A stretch of 64,000 nucleotides of DNA from Candidimonas humi (GCF_019166065.1 NZ_JAHTBN010000001.1:310001-374000), one strand, 5' to 3'; positions 45,079 to 57,000 are shown, counted from the stretch's first letter. The notes: a model not told the origin generated them from the sequence alone. Program-made: numbers and translations.

Positions 45079-46092
45079 ATGCAGCTAGGCATGATAGGAC
45101 TCGGGCGCATGGGCCGCGATATGGTGCGCCGCCTGATGGACAAGGGACACCAATGCGTGGTGCACGACTCCCGCGCGCAGGCCGTCGACGAGTTGCGCGG
45201 CCAGGGCGCGACCGGCGCGGCGAGCCTGCAGGAATTCGTCGCCGCCCTCGAAACGCCGCGCGCCATCTGGCTCATGGTACCGGCCGCCGTGGTCGACGGC
45301 GTGCTGCAGTCGCTGCTGCCGCTGCTGGCCGCTGGCGACATCGTCATAGACGGCGGCAATTCCTATTACCGCGACGATATCCGCCGCGCCGAAGAGCTCC
45401 GGAAGCAAGGCTTGCATTACGTGGATGCGGGCACCAGCGGCGGTGTATTCGGCTATGAACGCGGCTACTGCATGATGGTCGGCGGAGAGCCCGAAACCGT
45501 GCAGCGCCTGGCGCCGATATTCGCCGCGCTTGCCCCGGGCGACGCGGCAGTCGCGCCCAGTCCGGGTCGCGAGGGGCATGCCACTACTGCAGAGCAAGGC
45601 TATCTTCATTGCGGCCCGCACGGCGCGGGCCACTTCGTCAAGATGGTGCACAACGGCATCGAATACGGCATGATGGCCGCCTACGCGGAAGGCTTCAATA
45701 TCTTGCGGCATGCCAATGCCGGCAAGCAGGCGCGCCAGGACGACGCCGAGACCACGCCCTTGCGCGATCCGCAGTTCTATCAATACGACTTCGACCTGCC
45801 CGAGATCGCCGAGGTATGGCGGCGCGGCAGCGTCATCAGCTCCTGGCTGCTGGACCTCACCGCCCGCGCGCTCGACGAAGACCCTGTCCTGGAACGCTAT
45901 TCCGGCAACGTGTCCGATTCCGGCGAGGGCCGCTGGACGGTCATGGCGGCCATCGATACGGCGGTGCCGGCGCCGGTGCTCAGTTCCGCGCTGTACGAGC
46001 GTTTCAGCTCCCGGCATATGGGCGATTTCGCCGGCAAGGTGCTGTCGGCCATGCGCCAGCAATTCGGAGGCCACGTCGAAAGAAAGAGCTGA
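45079..46092 (+). CDS. gnd: 6-phosphogluconate dehydrogenase (decarboxylating), short type
   Basis: The 337-residue protein converts 6-phosphogluconate to ribulose-5-phosphate and CO2 with reduction of NAD(P). It has the N-terminal nucleotide-binding motif MIGLGRMGRDMVRRL, the substrate motif VDAGTSGGVFG, and the catalytic region GHFVKMVHNGIEYGMM with the Lys and Asn. The length fits the short (YqeC/GntZ-like) family rather than the 470-residue form. ATG at 45079 has AAGGAG 10 bases upstream; the ATG at 45070 is too close to it. It leads the sugar-phosphate gene group with zwf 30 bp after it. Confidence 0.93.
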   Translation: MQLGMIGLGRMGRDMVRRLMDKGHQCVVHDSRAQAVDELRGQGATGAASLQEFVAALETPRAIWLMVPAAVVDGVLQSLLPLLAAGDIVIDGGNSYYRDDIRRAEELRKQGLHYVDAGTSGGVFGYERGYCMMVGGEPETVQRLAPIFAALAPGDAAVAPSPGREGHATTAEQGYLHCGPHGAGHFVKMVHNGIEYGMMAAYAEGFNILRHANAGKQARQDDAETTPLRDPQFYQYDFDLPEIAEVWRRGSVISSWLLDLTARALDEDPVLERYSGNVSDSGEGRWTVMAAIDTAVPAPVLSSALYERFSSRHMGDFAGKVLSAMRQQFGGHVERKS

Positions 46093-46122
46093 GCCCGCAC
46101 TGGCAATTCCCGGAGAACAAGC

Positions 46123-47505
46123 ATGACTGAAACCCCACGCTCGGACGCGTTCGTCTTTTTCGGCGCCACCGGCGACCTGGCCTACAAGCAGATATTTCCG
46201 GCGCTGTATGCCATGCAGCGGCGCGGGCACCTGGACATGCCGGTCATAGGCGTGAGCCGGTCCTCATGGGACAAGGCCAAATTGGTGCAGCGCGCGCGCG
46301 ACAGCATCTCGCAGCACGGGCAGATCGACGAGCAGGTGTTTTCCGGACTGGCCGAGCACCTGGAGTACGTATCCGGAGACTACCAGGACCAGGACACCTA
46401 CCGGTGCCTGCGCGCCGCCCTGGGCCAGGCGCGCAGGCCATTGCACTACCTGGCGATCCCGCCCGGCATGTTCGACGTGGTGGTGCGCGGCCTGGCGCAA
46501 TCGGGCTGCGCGGGCGAAGCGCGCGTCGTCGTGGAAAAGCCCTTCGGGCGCGACCTCGCCACGGCGCGCAAGCTCGAAGCCATGCTTACCGAGACGTTTG
46601 CGCCCGGGTCGATATTTCGCATCGACCACTACCTGGGCAAGGAGCCGGTGCAGAACCTGCTGTATTTCCGCTATGCCAATGTGTTCGCCGAGCCCATATG
46701 GAATCGCCACCATATAGACAGCATACAGATCACCATGGCGGAATCGTTCGGCGTGCAAGGCCGCGGCAGCTTCTATGACGGCGTGGGCGCGGTGCGCGAC
46801 GTAATCCAGAACCATATGCTGCAAGTGGTGTCGCTGCTGGCCACCGAACCGCCGCCGGCGGGCCATCCGGACGCGGTGCGCGATGCCCAATGCAGGGTCT
46901 TCCAGGCCATGTGCCCGGTATTGCCGCAAGACGCCGTGCTCGGGCAGTTCCAGGGCTACCAGTCCGAACCCGGCGTGGCCGCCGGCTCTCGGGTCGAGAC
47001 CTATGCGGCGCTGCGCCTGGCCATCGACAACGAGCGCTGGTCCGGAGTACCCTTTTTCATACGCTCGGGCAAGTGCCTGCCGGTCACGGCCACCGAAGTT
47101 CTGGTGAAGTTCAAGCCCTTGCGCCACGCGGTATTCGACACTACGCCCTCGAACTACTTTCGTTTCCGCATCAGCCCCGACGTGCTGCTCTGCGTGGGCG
47201 CGCGGGTCAAGCTGCCCGGCGAAGCCATGGCCGGCGAAACAGTCGAACTCACGGCGCATCACCAGGCGGCCGACGAGATGTCGCCTTACGAGCGCCTGCT
47301 GGGCGACGCGCTGCGCGGCGATCCCGCGCTGTTCGCGCGCTACGAAAGCATCGAGGCGGCGTGGCGCGTGGTAACGCCGCTGCTGGAAAGCGGCGCGGCT
47401 CCCCTGCCCTACGAACCAGGCTCATGGGGGCCGAAACAGGCCGAGGGGCTTACCGCCGCCGTGGGCGGCTGGCACGATCCCAAGCCGCCGGACTCGAAGC
47501 GCTAG
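46123..47505 (+). CDS. zwf: Glucose-6-phosphate 1-dehydrogenase
   Basis: The 460-residue enzyme oxidises glucose-6-phosphate to 6-phosphogluconolactone, making NADPH. It has the coenzyme motif FFGATGDLAYKQIFP (residues about 12-27) and the active-site block RIDHYLGKEPVQN (about 167-179) with the catalytic His. GGAG precedes the ATG. It follows gnd by 30 bp and feeds it, although no lactonase gene (pgl) is present in this window. Confidence 0.95.
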   Translation: MTETPRSDAFVFFGATGDLAYKQIFPALYAMQRRGHLDMPVIGVSRSSWDKAKLVQRARDSISQHGQIDEQVFSGLAEHLEYVSGDYQDQDTYRCLRAALGQARRPLHYLAIPPGMFDVVVRGLAQSGCAGEARVVVEKPFGRDLATARKLEAMLTETFAPGSIFRIDHYLGKEPVQNLLYFRYANVFAEPIWNRHHIDSIQITMAESFGVQGRGSFYDGVGAVRDVIQNHMLQVVSLLATEPPPAGHPDAVRDAQCRVFQAMCPVLPQDAVLGQFQGYQSEPGVAAGSRVETYAALRLAIDNERWSGVPFFIRSGKCLPVTATEVLVKFKPLRHAVFDTTPSNYFRFRISPDVLLCVGARVKLPGEAMAGETVELTAHHQAADEMSPYERLLGDALRGDPALFARYESIEAAWRVVTPLLESGAAPLPYEPGSWGPKQAEGLTAAVGGWHDPKPPDSKR

Positions 47506-47664
47506 CCCGGCTCGGCCCAGGCCACGAGCCGGCGCCGGGTTGTGGAGCGCTGCAGACCCGTGCACCGGCATACGGAACCTGTAGCGGCCATCCGGGTCTC
47601 AACATCCTGGGCCCGGACGGACTAAGATGAAGACAGAGATCGAAATAGCGATAGCGAGGCTGCC

Positions 47665-48798
47665 ATGAACACTACCAAAGCGACCGCCGTCAACGCGAAT
47701 ACGCGTCGCCTGCATGAACTCGGCCAGAGCCTCTGGCTCGACAATATCACCCGCGACCTGCTGGATTCGGGCACGCTGGGGCGTTACTGCAAGGAATTTT
47801 CCCTGACCGGCCTGACGTCCAATCCGACGATATTCGACCAGGCGATCCGCAACGGCAGCGCCTACGACGAGGATATCCGCCGCAAATCGGCAGCGGGCGA
47901 CGCGGCTGACGCCGTTTTCTTCGAGCTGGCGGTGGCCGACTTGCGCCGCGCCGCGGAGCTGTTCTTGCCTGCCCACAAGGCCAGCGATTCCATGGACGGC
48001 TGGGTGTCGCTGGAAGTTTCGCCGCTGCTGGCCTATGACGCCCGGGGCAGCGTCGAAGAGGCGAAACGGCTGCATGCGCAAGCCGCCTGCCCCAATCTTT
48101 TCATCAAGATACCCGGCACGCCCGAGGGCCTGCAAGCCATCGAAGATTCCATCTATGCGGGGATTCCGGTCAATGTGACCCTGCTGTTTTCCTGCGAGCA
48201 ATACGTGGCGGCGGCCGACGCCTATTGCCGCGGTATACGCCGCAGGATCGAAGCTGGCCTGGACCCTAAAGTACACTCCGTGGCTTCGCTGTTCATCAGC
48301 CGCTGGGACAAGGCCGTGGCGCAAACCGCGCCCGAGTCGCTGCGCAATCGCCTGGGCATTGCCGTGGCCGGGCGCACCTACCGCAGTTATGTGCAGCGCA
48401 TGGCAGCGCCCGAATGGGCGCGGCTGGCAGCCGCGGGGGCTGTGCCGCAGCGGCTGCTGTGGGCCAGCACCGGCGTCAAGGATCCGGCGCTGCCCGAAAC
48501 CTATTACGTCGAGGCCCTGGCCGCGCCCGACACCATCAACACCATGCCCGACAAGACTTTGCATGCCTATGCCGAAAAAGGCCAGTTGCGTGGCGAACTT
48601 GCGCGCGACGGCGCCGATGCCGAAGCGCTGCTGGTCGAGTTCGGCCGCGCCGGCGTGGACGTGAATGCCCTGTCCTTGCGCCTGCAGCAGGAAGGCGCCC
48701 AGGCCTTCGAGAAATCCTGGAACGACCTGATGGGCCTGATCGCGCAGAAATGCGGCGCGGCGCAGCGCGGCGGCGCTACAGGAGGCGGCAAGCCATGA
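47665..48798 (+). CDS. tal: Transaldolase
   Basis: The 377-residue transaldolase moves dihydroxyacetone units between sugar phosphates in the non-oxidative pentose pathway. [16 protein letters not shown] is the N-terminal substrate motif and the Schiff-base lysine lies in [12 protein letters not shown] (about residue 148). The length fits the longer TalB-like bacterial subfamily seen fused to Pgi in some organisms; here pgi follows as a separate gene overlapping by 4 bp (ATGA). A 159-bp gap separates it from zwf. Confidence 0.95.
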   Translation: MNTTKATAVNANTRRLHELGQSLWLDNITRDLLDSGTLGRYCKEFSLTGLTSNPTIFDQAIRNGSAYDEDIRRKSAAGDAADAVFFELAVADLRRAAELFLPAHKASDSMDGWVSLEVSPLLAYDARGSVEEAKRLHAQAACPNLFIKIPGTPEGLQAIEDSIYAGIPVNVTLLFSCEQYVAAADAYCRGIRRRIEAGLDPKVHSVASLFISRWDKAVAQTAPESLRNRLGIAVAGRTYRSYVQRMAAPEWARLAAAGAVPQRLLWASTGVKDPALPETYYVEALAAPDTINTMPDKTLHAYAEKGQLRGELARDGADAEALLVEFGRAGVDVNALSLRLQQEGAQAFEKSWNDLMGLIAQKCGAAQRGGATGGGKP

Positions 48799-50435
48799 AC
48801 GCGTCGACCTGGACCCCGCTGCAAGAACGCCCGGCCTGGAAAGCCCTGTACGCGCATCACGAAAACATGCAGGGCTTGCACTTGCGCCAGCTCTTCGCCG
48901 ACGACCCCGGGCGAGGTCCGCGCTTCACCGTGCAGGCCTGCGGCCTTTATATGGACTACTCCAAGAATCGCGTCAACGACGAGACCATGGAGCTGCTCAT
49001 CGAACTCGCGCTGGCCTGCGGCCTGCGCGAGCGCATCGAGGCCATGTTCACCGGCCAGAAGATCAATGTGACCGAGCATCGGGCCGTGCTGCACACCGCC
49101 CTGCGCGCGCCGGTGGGCGAACAGGTCATGCTCGACGGCGTGGACGTGGTGGCCGAGGTCCATGCCGTGCTCGACAAGATGCGCGATTTCACGCGCCGCG
49201 TCCACGACGGCAGTTGGCGCGGCCATACCGGCCTGCCCATACGCAATGTCGTCAACATCGGCATCGGCGGCTCGGACCTGGGCCCGGTGATGGCCTACGA
49301 GGCGCTGCGGCACTACAGCCGGCGCGACATGCGCTTCCGCTTCGTCTCCAATGTGGACGGCAGCGATTTCCTCGAGGCCACGCGCGACCTAGATCCGCAG
49401 GAAACACTGTTCATCATTTGCTCCAAGACTTTCAAGACGCTGGAAACGCTTACCAATGCGCAAAGCGCCAGGCAATGGGTGCTGGCGGCACTGGGCGACG
49501 AAAGCGCCATAGCGCGGCATTTCGTCGCTGTGTCGACCAACGAGGAAGGCGTGCGGGAATTCGGCATAGACGCCGCCAATATGTTCGGCCTCTGGGACTG
49601 GGACGGCGGACGCTATTCGATGGACTCGGCCATAGGGCTGTCTACCATGCTGGCGATCGGAGCCGACAATTTCCAGTCCATGCTGGACGGCTACCGCGCC
49701 ATGGACCTGCATTTCCGTACCGCGCCTTTCGAGCGCAACCTGCCCGTGCTGATGGGGCTGCTGGCCGTCTGGTACAACAATTTCTTCGGCGCGCAGAGCG
49801 TGGCCGTGCTGCCTTACGACAATTACCTGAAGCGTTTCCCGGCCTACTTGCAGCAATTGACCATGGAAAGCAACGGCAAGCGGGTGACGCTCGAAGGCGT
49901 GCCGGTGGACTACCAGACCGGCCCGATCTACTGGGGCGAGCCCGGCACCAACGGCCAGCATTCCTTCTACCAACTGATACACCAGGGCACCAAGCTCGTG
50001 CCCTGCGACTTTATCGGTTTCTGCCGGCCGCTCGATCCCCTGGGCCGGCATCACGAACTGCTCATGGCCAATCTGTTCGCGCAGACCGAAGCCCTGGCTT
50101 TCGGCAAGACCGCCGAGCAAGTGCGCGCCGAAGGCACGCCCGAAGAGCTGGTGCCGCACCGGGTCTTCGAAGGCAACCGGCCGACCACCACGATACTTGC
50201 CGAACGCCTCGACCCGGAGACGCTCGGCAGCCTGGTGGCCTTGTACGAGCACAGCGTCTTCACGCAGGGCACGATCTGGCACATCGACTCGTTCGACCAA
50301 TGGGGCGTAGAGCTGGGCAAGCAACTGGCCGAGAAAGTCATCCCGCAGCTCGAACACCCCCAGCCTGATGCGCTTGCGCACGACAGCTCGACCAATGCGC
50401 TGATCCGCCACTACCTGCAGTCGAGAAAAGATTGA
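48795..50435 (+). CDS. pgi: Glucose-6-phosphate isomerase
   Basis: The 546-residue enzyme interconverts glucose-6-phosphate and fructose-6-phosphate. The PGI signatures are present: [25 protein letters not shown]-like [12 protein letters not shown], and [12 protein letters not shown], with the C-terminal [16 protein letters not shown]. It begins inside the tal stop codon, so the two are translationally coupled, matching the tal-pgi fusions known elsewhere. Confidence 0.96.
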   Translation: MNASTWTPLQERPAWKALYAHHENMQGLHLRQLFADDPGRGPRFTVQACGLYMDYSKNRVNDETMELLIELALACGLRERIEAMFTGQKINVTEHRAVLHTALRAPVGEQVMLDGVDVVAEVHAVLDKMRDFTRRVHDGSWRGHTGLPIRNVVNIGIGGSDLGPVMAYEALRHYSRRDMRFRFVSNVDGSDFLEATRDLDPQETLFIICSKTFKTLETLTNAQSARQWVLAALGDESAIARHFVAVSTNEEGVREFGIDAANMFGLWDWDGGRYSMDSAIGLSTMLAIGADNFQSMLDGYRAMDLHFRTAPFERNLPVLMGLLAVWYNNFFGAQSVAVLPYDNYLKRFPAYLQQLTMESNGKRVTLEGVPVDYQTGPIYWGEPGTNGQHSFYQLIHQGTKLVPCDFIGFCRPLDPLGRHHELLMANLFAQTEALAFGKTAEQVRAEGTPEELVPHRVFEGNRPTTTILAERLDPETLGSLVALYEHSVFTQGTIWHIDSFDQWGVELGKQLAEKVIPQLEHPQPDALAHDSSTNALIRHYLQSRKD

Positions 50436-50515
50436 GCCGCGCGCGGCGTCGCGCTGCGCAGCCATACAGGCACGCCGCCTCGTCCGCCGCAATAAAAGAA
50501 GCCAAGGAACCATCC

Positions 50516-52189
50516 ATGAAACCATCGGCCCCGGATACCCCCGAAATCAGCCCGCTGGCAGGCAAGCCGGCGCCCGCAGACATCCTGTGCAATATCGCCC
50601 GGCTGGTGACCGCCTACTACAGCGAAACGCCGGATCCCGAGATCGCCTCGCAGCGAGTGGCCTTCGGCACCTCGGGCCATCGCGGCTCCTCGTTCGAACG
50701 CAGCTTCAACGAGGCGCATGTGCTGGCCATCACCCAGGCCATCTGCCTGTACCGCAAGCGGCACGGCACTAGCGGCCCGCTGTACCTGGGCATCGATACC
50801 CATGCGCTGTCCGAGCCGGCCAGCAACAGCGCCCTGGAAGTGCTCGCGGCCAATGGTGTGCAGGTCATGATCGCCGCGGGCGGAGAATACACGCCGACGC
50901 CGGCGGTGTCCCACGCCATACTGACCCATAACCGGCGCCGCCGCAGCGGCCTGGCCGACGGCATCGTCGTGACGCCCTCGCACAACCCGCCCGACAACGG
51001 CGGCTTCAAGTACAACCCCAGCAACGGCGGCCCGGCCGACACCCGCATTACCGGCTGGATCGAGGACAAGGCCAACGAAATCCTGCGCGGCGGGCTCAAG
51101 GCCGTGCGCCGCATGCCCTTGGAGCGCGCGCTGCGCAGCGGAACAATCCACCGGCACGATTACTTGCATGCCTATGTCCACGATCTGGACCGGGTCGTCG
51201 ACATGGATGCGATCCGTGGCTCCCGTGTGCGCATGGGCGTCGATCCCCTGGGCGGCGCCGGCGTGCACTACTGGCCCGCGATCGCCGAACACTATCGGCT
51301 CGACCTGGACGTCATCAGCCAGACGGTGGATGCGACCTTCCGCTTCATGACGGTGGACTGGGACGGCAAGATCCGCATGGACCCTTCGTCTCCTTACGCC
51401 ATGCAAGGCCTGATCGGCGCGAGAAAACGCTACGACATCGCCTATGCTTGCGACACCGACCACGACCGCCACGGTATCGTGACCCGCTCGGCCGGGCTGC
51501 TCGCGCCCAACGATTACCTGGCAGTGATGATAGGCTACCTGTTCAGCTACCGGCCGCGCTGGAGCGCCGCCGCGGCCGTCGGCAAGACCGTGGTCAGCAC
51601 CCAGATGATAGACCGCGTCTGCAGCCGGCTCGGCCGCAGGCTCTACGAAGTGCCGGTCGGCTTCAAATGGTTTGCCTCCGGGCTGCAGGACGGCACGCTG
51701 GGCTTCGGCGGCGAAGAAAGCGCCGGCGCCTCGTTCCTGCGGCGCGACGGTTCGGTATGGACCACCGACAAGGACGGGCTGGTCCCTGCCCTGCTCTCGG
51801 CGGAAATGACGGCGCGCTGCGGCCGCGACCCCGCCGAGCTCTACCAGGCGATCGAGAATTCCTGCGGCAAGCCGTATGCCGACCGGCTGCAGGCTCCGGC
51901 CACGCCGGCGCAAAAAGACCGCCTGCTCAAGCTCGATGCGCGCCAAGTGCGCTCCACGACGCTGGCGGGCGAACCGGTGCAGGCAGTGCTGACTCGCGCG
52001 CCCGGCAATGGCGCGCCCATAGGCGGCTTGAAGGTGGTGGCCGGCCACGGCTGGTTCGCCGCGCGCCCGTCGGGCACCGAAGACATCTACAAGATCTATG
52101 CCGAGAGCTTCCGCGGCAAAGCCCATCTGCGGGACATACTGCAGCAGGCCCAGGACATCGTAGACCGGGCGCTGGGCGGCCGGGCTTAG
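50516..52189 (+). CDS. pgm: Phosphoglucomutase (alpha-D-glucose phosphate-specific)
   Basis: The 557-residue mutase interconverts glucose-1-phosphate and glucose-6-phosphate. The phosphoserine loop is GIVVTPSHNPPDNGGFKYN (Ser near residue 154), the metal loop ACDTDHDRHGIV and the sugar-binding loop GFGGEESAGASFLR. The phosphate-binding RPSGTEDIYKIYAE lies near the C-terminus. Glucose-1-phosphate is the precursor of UDP-glucose, which the cyclic glucan synthase encoded downstream uses. ATG at 50516 is preceded by an AAGGAA site; it lies 80 bp after pgi. Confidence 0.96.
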   Translation: MKPSAPDTPEISPLAGKPAPADILCNIARLVTAYYSETPDPEIASQRVAFGTSGHRGSSFERSFNEAHVLAITQAICLYRKRHGTSGPLYLGIDTHALSEPASNSALEVLAANGVQVMIAAGGEYTPTPAVSHAILTHNRRRRSGLADGIVVTPSHNPPDNGGFKYNPSNGGPADTRITGWIEDKANEILRGGLKAVRRMPLERALRSGTIHRHDYLHAYVHDLDRVVDMDAIRGSRVRMGVDPLGGAGVHYWPAIAEHYRLDLDVISQTVDATFRFMTVDWDGKIRMDPSSPYAMQGLIGARKRYDIAYACDTDHDRHGIVTRSAGLLAPNDYLAVMIGYLFSYRPRWSAAAAVGKTVVSTQMIDRVCSRLGRRLYEVPVGFKWFASGLQDGTLGFGGEESAGASFLRRDGSVWTTDKDGLVPALLSAEMTARCGRDPAELYQAIENSCGKPYADRLQAPATPAQKDRLLKLDARQVRSTTLAGEPVQAVLTRAPGNGAPIGGLKVVAGHGWFAARPSGTEDIYKIYAESFRGKAHLRDILQQAQDIVDRALGGRA

Positions 52190-52308
52190 GGCTCTAGGGC
52201 ACTAAGGGCAGCTAAAGATCAAACGCGCGGCAAGACGCCGCGGGGTGCCGGCGTTGCCGGCGCTTCGCTTATGCGCCAGGATTGCGTCCCTGCCGGCAAG
52301 CACGGGCG

Positions 52309-53598
52309 TTACAGCCAGCCGCCCGTAAAGCCAGCCCGCTTCAGGCCCGAGACGATATACGGGCAGGCTTTCATCCATTCCCACAGCTTGCCGCTGCGAT
52401 AGTTTTCTATCATCAGCACGATAGGACCCTGGTTCAGGCCGTAATGCCAGCGCGATACCCAGCCATAAGGGCTACGGATCTTTTCGGGGTGCGTCGGGTT
52501 GAAGGTGGCCTTGAAGCCGTATGGATTGCCCACCTTCAGCTTGACCTCGTGGATGAAGTAATCGATGGCGGGCAACACGATATCCGGCGCGAACGGCAGC
52601 GAGGCGACCACCGCCCACGGGGCCAGCGTGCCGTCGTCCGGGCCTTCGGGCACGCCGCGGGCGATATAGTCGTAGAACTGGCAGTCCACGCCGTTGATCT
52701 TGCGCACATCCGGGCCCGGGCCGTCGCTGGCGGTGATGCCCCAGCAGTGTTCGCCATAGCGCTTGAAGCCATGCGGATTGTCGATGGCATAGCGCTGCTG
52801 CACGCAGGTCGCGCGGCGGCTGTTCTCGAAGTAGTCTATGCCCTTGCCGCGCATGTAGTCATCCTGTATGCCGCGGAAGTCTATCCATATGTGTGAGAGC
52901 TGGTGCGTGAACAAGGGGCCGGCGTACAAATAATCGAAGCCGTAGCTGTGTTTCCATTGGTAAGTCGAGGCCCATGCGGCGTAGCTGCTTGCGGGCAGCG
53001 CATGTGTGGGCGAGCCCAGGCCCAGCACATACATCAGCAGCGCCTCGTCGTAGCCTTCCCAGCGATACTTGATGAAGCCGCTCTCTGGACGCCAGCCGTG
53101 AGTCACCGTCTGGCCGCCATCCTGAGCCCATTGCCAATCGGCGCGCTCGTAGAGCTGCAGCGCGAGATCGCGGATCTCGCGTTCGGCCGGCGCGGCCGCG
53201 TCGAAGTACACCGCGGCGGTCAGCCCGCCGGCCAGCAGGAACGCAGTGTCGATCGTGGACAGTTCGCACTGCCATGCGCGCCGCCCCGTCTTCATGTCGA
53301 GGAAGTGGTAATAAAACCCCTTGTAGCCCGTGGCGTCAGGTTCGGTGCCCTGCTGGCTTCGATGGAAGAAACGCAGCGTTTTCAAGGTGCGCTGCGCTGC
53401 CTCGGCGCGGCTTATGAAGCCGGCCTCGACACCGACCGGATAGGCCGCCAGCGCCAGGCCGGTGGCGGCGATGCTGCATGGCCAATCCGCCGCGGTCTTG
53501 TCCAGCACCAGACCCGTGTCCGGATTCGACTCATGCAGAAAGTAATTGAAAGTTTCATGTTGGAGCAATCGCAATTCCGCGTCGGTGGATAATTGCAC
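52309..53598 (-). CDS. Glycoamylase-like protein (COG5368 type)
   Basis: The 429-residue protein is of the glucoamylase-like group found near cyclic glucan synthases. It has family blocks LLQHETFNYFLHESNPDTGL, GYKGFYYHFLDMKTGRRAW, EGYDEALLMYVLGLGSP and CWGITASDGPGP. The region SSYAAWASTYQW aligns with the same domain (PF10091) present inside the giant synthase gene next door. It may trim or remodel glucans. No signal peptide is seen, so it is probably cytoplasmic. The start is GTG at 53598, with AGGAG 8-12 bases upstream; the open frame to an ATG at 53706 is not family-like. It is transcribed against the sugar-phosphate genes and away from the synthase gene. Confidence 0.85.
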   Translation of the reverse strand: MQLSTDAELRLLQHETFNYFLHESNPDTGLVLDKTAADWPCSIAATGLALAAYPVGVEAGFISRAEAAQRTLKTLRFFHRSQQGTEPDATGYKGFYYHFLDMKTGRRAWQCELSTIDTAFLLAGGLTAAVYFDAAAPAEREIRDLALQLYERADWQWAQDGGQTVTHGWRPESGFIKYRWEGYDEALLMYVLGLGSPTHALPASSYAAWASTYQWKHSYGFDYLYAGPLFTHQLSHIWIDFRGIQDDYMRGKGIDYFENSRRATCVQQRYAIDNPHGFKRYGEHCWGITASDGPGPDVRKINGVDCQFYDYIARGVPEGPDDGTLAPWAVVASLPFAPDIVLPAIDYFIHEVKLKVGNPYGFKATFNPTHPEKIRSPYGWVSRWHYGLNQGPIVLMIENYRSGKLWEWMKACPYIVSGLKRAGFTGGWL

Positions 53599-54068
53599 GT
53601 GTATCTTCTCCTGGACTGCCCTGCTTGCAGAGCACAGGTTAGCGCCGTATCGTGTCTCTGTGCAATACCGCGCAGCTTCCCGTAGCGCCTCCAGGCCGGC
53701 ACGCATCGAGCCGGATGAGCTTCATCATGGCCTTGTCGTGCCGCAGGGCCGCCCGACGGCAAACAGTTCGGGGCTTTCTTTCGCGTTCATGACGCGTTCC
53801 CGCGGCGCAAGGCCGCGGCCGGGCAGGCTTATGCCTGCCACCGGGTGCCCCGTCCGGGTAGTCAGTGAACTTAAATCCGGATGCATGCGTCGTACAGATT
53901 AGGCGCAAAGTCGCGGCACTAGCTGGTTTTGCCGCGAGGAGTCGCTGCGCGGCATGGGCGCTGCAAGCGCCACTTCAAGCGTGCGGATCGAGCGGGCCGG
54001 ACGCCAACGCCGCCCGTTTGCGCGGTCCATGCGCAGCGGGCAGCCGGTCGACAAGGAGCCATATCTGC
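53599..54068. other. Divergent intergenic region before the glucan synthase
   Basis: The 470-bp region lies between two divergent glucan-related genes and should hold their promoters. I see no other gene, and no operator I can name. The AAGGAG at 54053-54058 is the ribosome-binding site of the synthase. Confidence 0.5.
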
Positions 54069-57000
54069 ATGAAGCTGGGTTCAAGCATCGCAAGCACACT
54101 CGAACGGCGGCACACGGCCGGCGGGTTCGGCCCGTTCGAACCGCCGGTACGCGCAGAACTCTTCAGCCAGGAAAGACTGGAACAACACGCGGCCAGCCTG
54201 GCCAAAGCACAAGGCATCGCCCGCAAGCCGGGCCTGAAGCGTTCCTTGGTCCGGCGCATGGCGGAAAACGAAAAAGTCCTGTTCACATGCTATGACGCGA
54301 TCGCCAGGGCCACGCATGAACGGCGCTCCGTCACGCCCGCCGCAGAATGGCTGCTAGACAATTTCCGGGTCATCGAAGACCAGTTCAAGCAGACGCGGCG
54401 CGAACTGGCCACCTCCACATACAGAAAACTGCCCAGGTTGGCCGAGGGCCCCTTGCGCGGCCATCCGCGCATCTACGGCATCGCCTGGGCCTTCGTGGCG
54501 CACACCGACAGCCGCTTCGACGCGGCGCTGCTGCGCAGCTTCATGCAGGCCTATCAGAAGGTGCAGCCGCTGACCATCGCCGAACTGTGGGCCCTGCCCC
54601 TGGCCTTGCGTTGCGTGCTGATCGAAAACCTCAGGCGCATTTGCGTCTATGTCGCCGGCTCGCAGCAGATACGCCAGCAGGCCGACGAACTTGCCGACGA
54701 CCTGCTGGCCCTGGACAAGCAGGCCAAGACGGGCAAGCTCGACGATGTGATGCGCGAGCGCGTGAGCCGGCCGCTGCAACCCGCCTTCGCGGTACAGCTC
54801 ATACAGCGCTTGCGCTACCAGGACGTGTCGCTGCAATGGCTCAGCCGCGAGCTTGCGCGCTCGCACCTGACGGTCGACGGCGTGGTGCAAGCCGAGCACG
54901 CAAGCCAGGCCGCGGCCAATATGACGGTGCGCAACATCATCACCGGCATGCGCGACATGTGGGCCTTCGACTGGCAATCGCTGTTCGAAAGCGTCAGCCT
55001 GGTCGACGCGTGCCTGCGCGGCAGCGCCGGCTATTCCGCCATGGACTTCATCACCCGCGACCGCTACCGCCATGCGGTCGAGGTGCTGGCCGCAGGCAGC
55101 CAGCTCACCGAACTCGAGGTGGCCCAGGCCGCCATGGCCCGGGCCATGGCGGCGGGCGCCGAATTCGAGGACCCGCGCCATGGCGATCCGGGCTATTACC
55201 TGATTTCCAGTGGACGCGACAGCTTCGAGCGGGAAATCGGCTTTCGCCCGTCCATAGGGCAGCGCAGCCTCAAGACCTATGCCGCGCACGCAAGCATCTA
55301 CATAGGCTTGATCCTGGCGATCAGCGCGCTGCTGCTGGCGGTGCCGCTATGCTTGAGCGCGGCGGCCGGCGCAGGTTCGGCCGCCTTGTGGATACTGGGC
55401 CTGTGCGGCTTTTTTCCCGCATCCGACCTGGCGGCCCTGCTGGTGGACAAGGCCGTCATGCGCTTGATCACTCCGCACCACCTGGCCCGGCTGGAACTGC
55501 CGCAAGGCATCCCGGAACGGCTGCGCACTTTCGTGGTCATGCCCACGCTGCTTACCTCCGAGAAGGACATCCGCTCGCAGGTCGACCACCTGGAAGTGCA
55601 CTATCTTGCCAATCCCGATGGCGAGGTGTACTTCGCCCTGCTGTCGGACTGGGCCGACGCCGACACCGAGGACTGCGAGGACGACCTGCCCTTGCTGGAG
55701 ACGGCGACCCGGCTCATCGACGAGCTGAATCACCGCCACGGCCGGATGCCGGACGGCAGCCCGCGCTTTTATCTTTACCATCGCCGCCGCCTGTGGAATG
55801 CGGCCCAAGGCAAATGGCTGTCCTGGGAACGCAAGCGCGGCAAGCTGCACGAATTCAACCGCCTGCTGCGCGGCGCGGTAGACACGTCTTTTTTGACGCA
55901 GAGCGACAAGCCGGCGTGGGCGCCCAGGGGCGTACGCTATGTCATCACGCTGGACAGCGACACCCGCCTGCCGATAGGCGCGGTAAGAAAACTCGTGGGA
56001 GCGGCCGCGCATCCGCTGAACCGCCCGCGCATCGACCACGACACGCAACGCGTGACCGAGGGCTACGGCATACTGCAGCCACGCGTCACGCCCACCCTGC
56101 CCTCGGCGCGCGAAAGCTCGATCTTCCAGCGGCTGTTTTCCGGGCCCTGCGGCCTGGACCCGTATGCCGCCGCCGTATCGAATGTCTACCAGGACCTGTT
56201 CCAGGAAGGCAGCTATACGGGCAAGGGCATTTATGACGTGGATGCCTTCGAGGCCGCGCTGTCCGACCGCATTCCGGAAAACACCGTGCTCAGCCACGAC
56301 TTGTTCGAAGGCATATTCGCGCGCTGCGGGCTGGTCACGGACGTCGAGTTCTTCGAGGACTTCCCGTCCAACTACCAGGTCGCGGCCGTGCGCGGACATC
56401 GCTGGATGCGCGGCGACTGGCAGTTGCTGCCCTGGATACTCGGGCTGCGCGGCGACACCATTCCCGCCATCGGCCGCTGGAAGATGCTGGACAATCTGCG
56501 CCGCTCGCTGTCGGCGCCGGCGACGGTGGCGCTGCTGCTGGCAAGCTGGCTGCTGCCGCATGCCGCGCCAGGCGCCTGGGCGGCATCGGTGATGCTGGTG
56601 CTCGCGGCGCCTGCCATATTGTCCTTGTGCCACGGCCTGCTGCCCACGCGTTCGGGCGTGTCCATGCTCAGCCATTTGCGCGCGGTGGCGTACGACCTGC
56701 TGAGCGGCTGCGCCTATGTGGCGATTGCCGTCACACTGCTGGCGCACAAGGGATGGCTGGCACTCGACGCCATCGGCCGCACCCTGTTTCGCCTGCTGGT
56801 CAGTCACCGCCTGCTGCTGGACTGGGTGACTTCGGCCCAGTCCAGGCTGCGCGCCAGTCTGTCGCTGCTGCATTTCACTTGGTCTCTGCGCGCGGCGGTG
56901 CTGATTGCCATCGCCGGCGCCGTCGCCGTGTGGCGGATCGATCCGGCCAATCTGCGCGTGGCCGCGCCGTTCCTGGTGCTGTGGGCCTTGTCGCCGTTTT

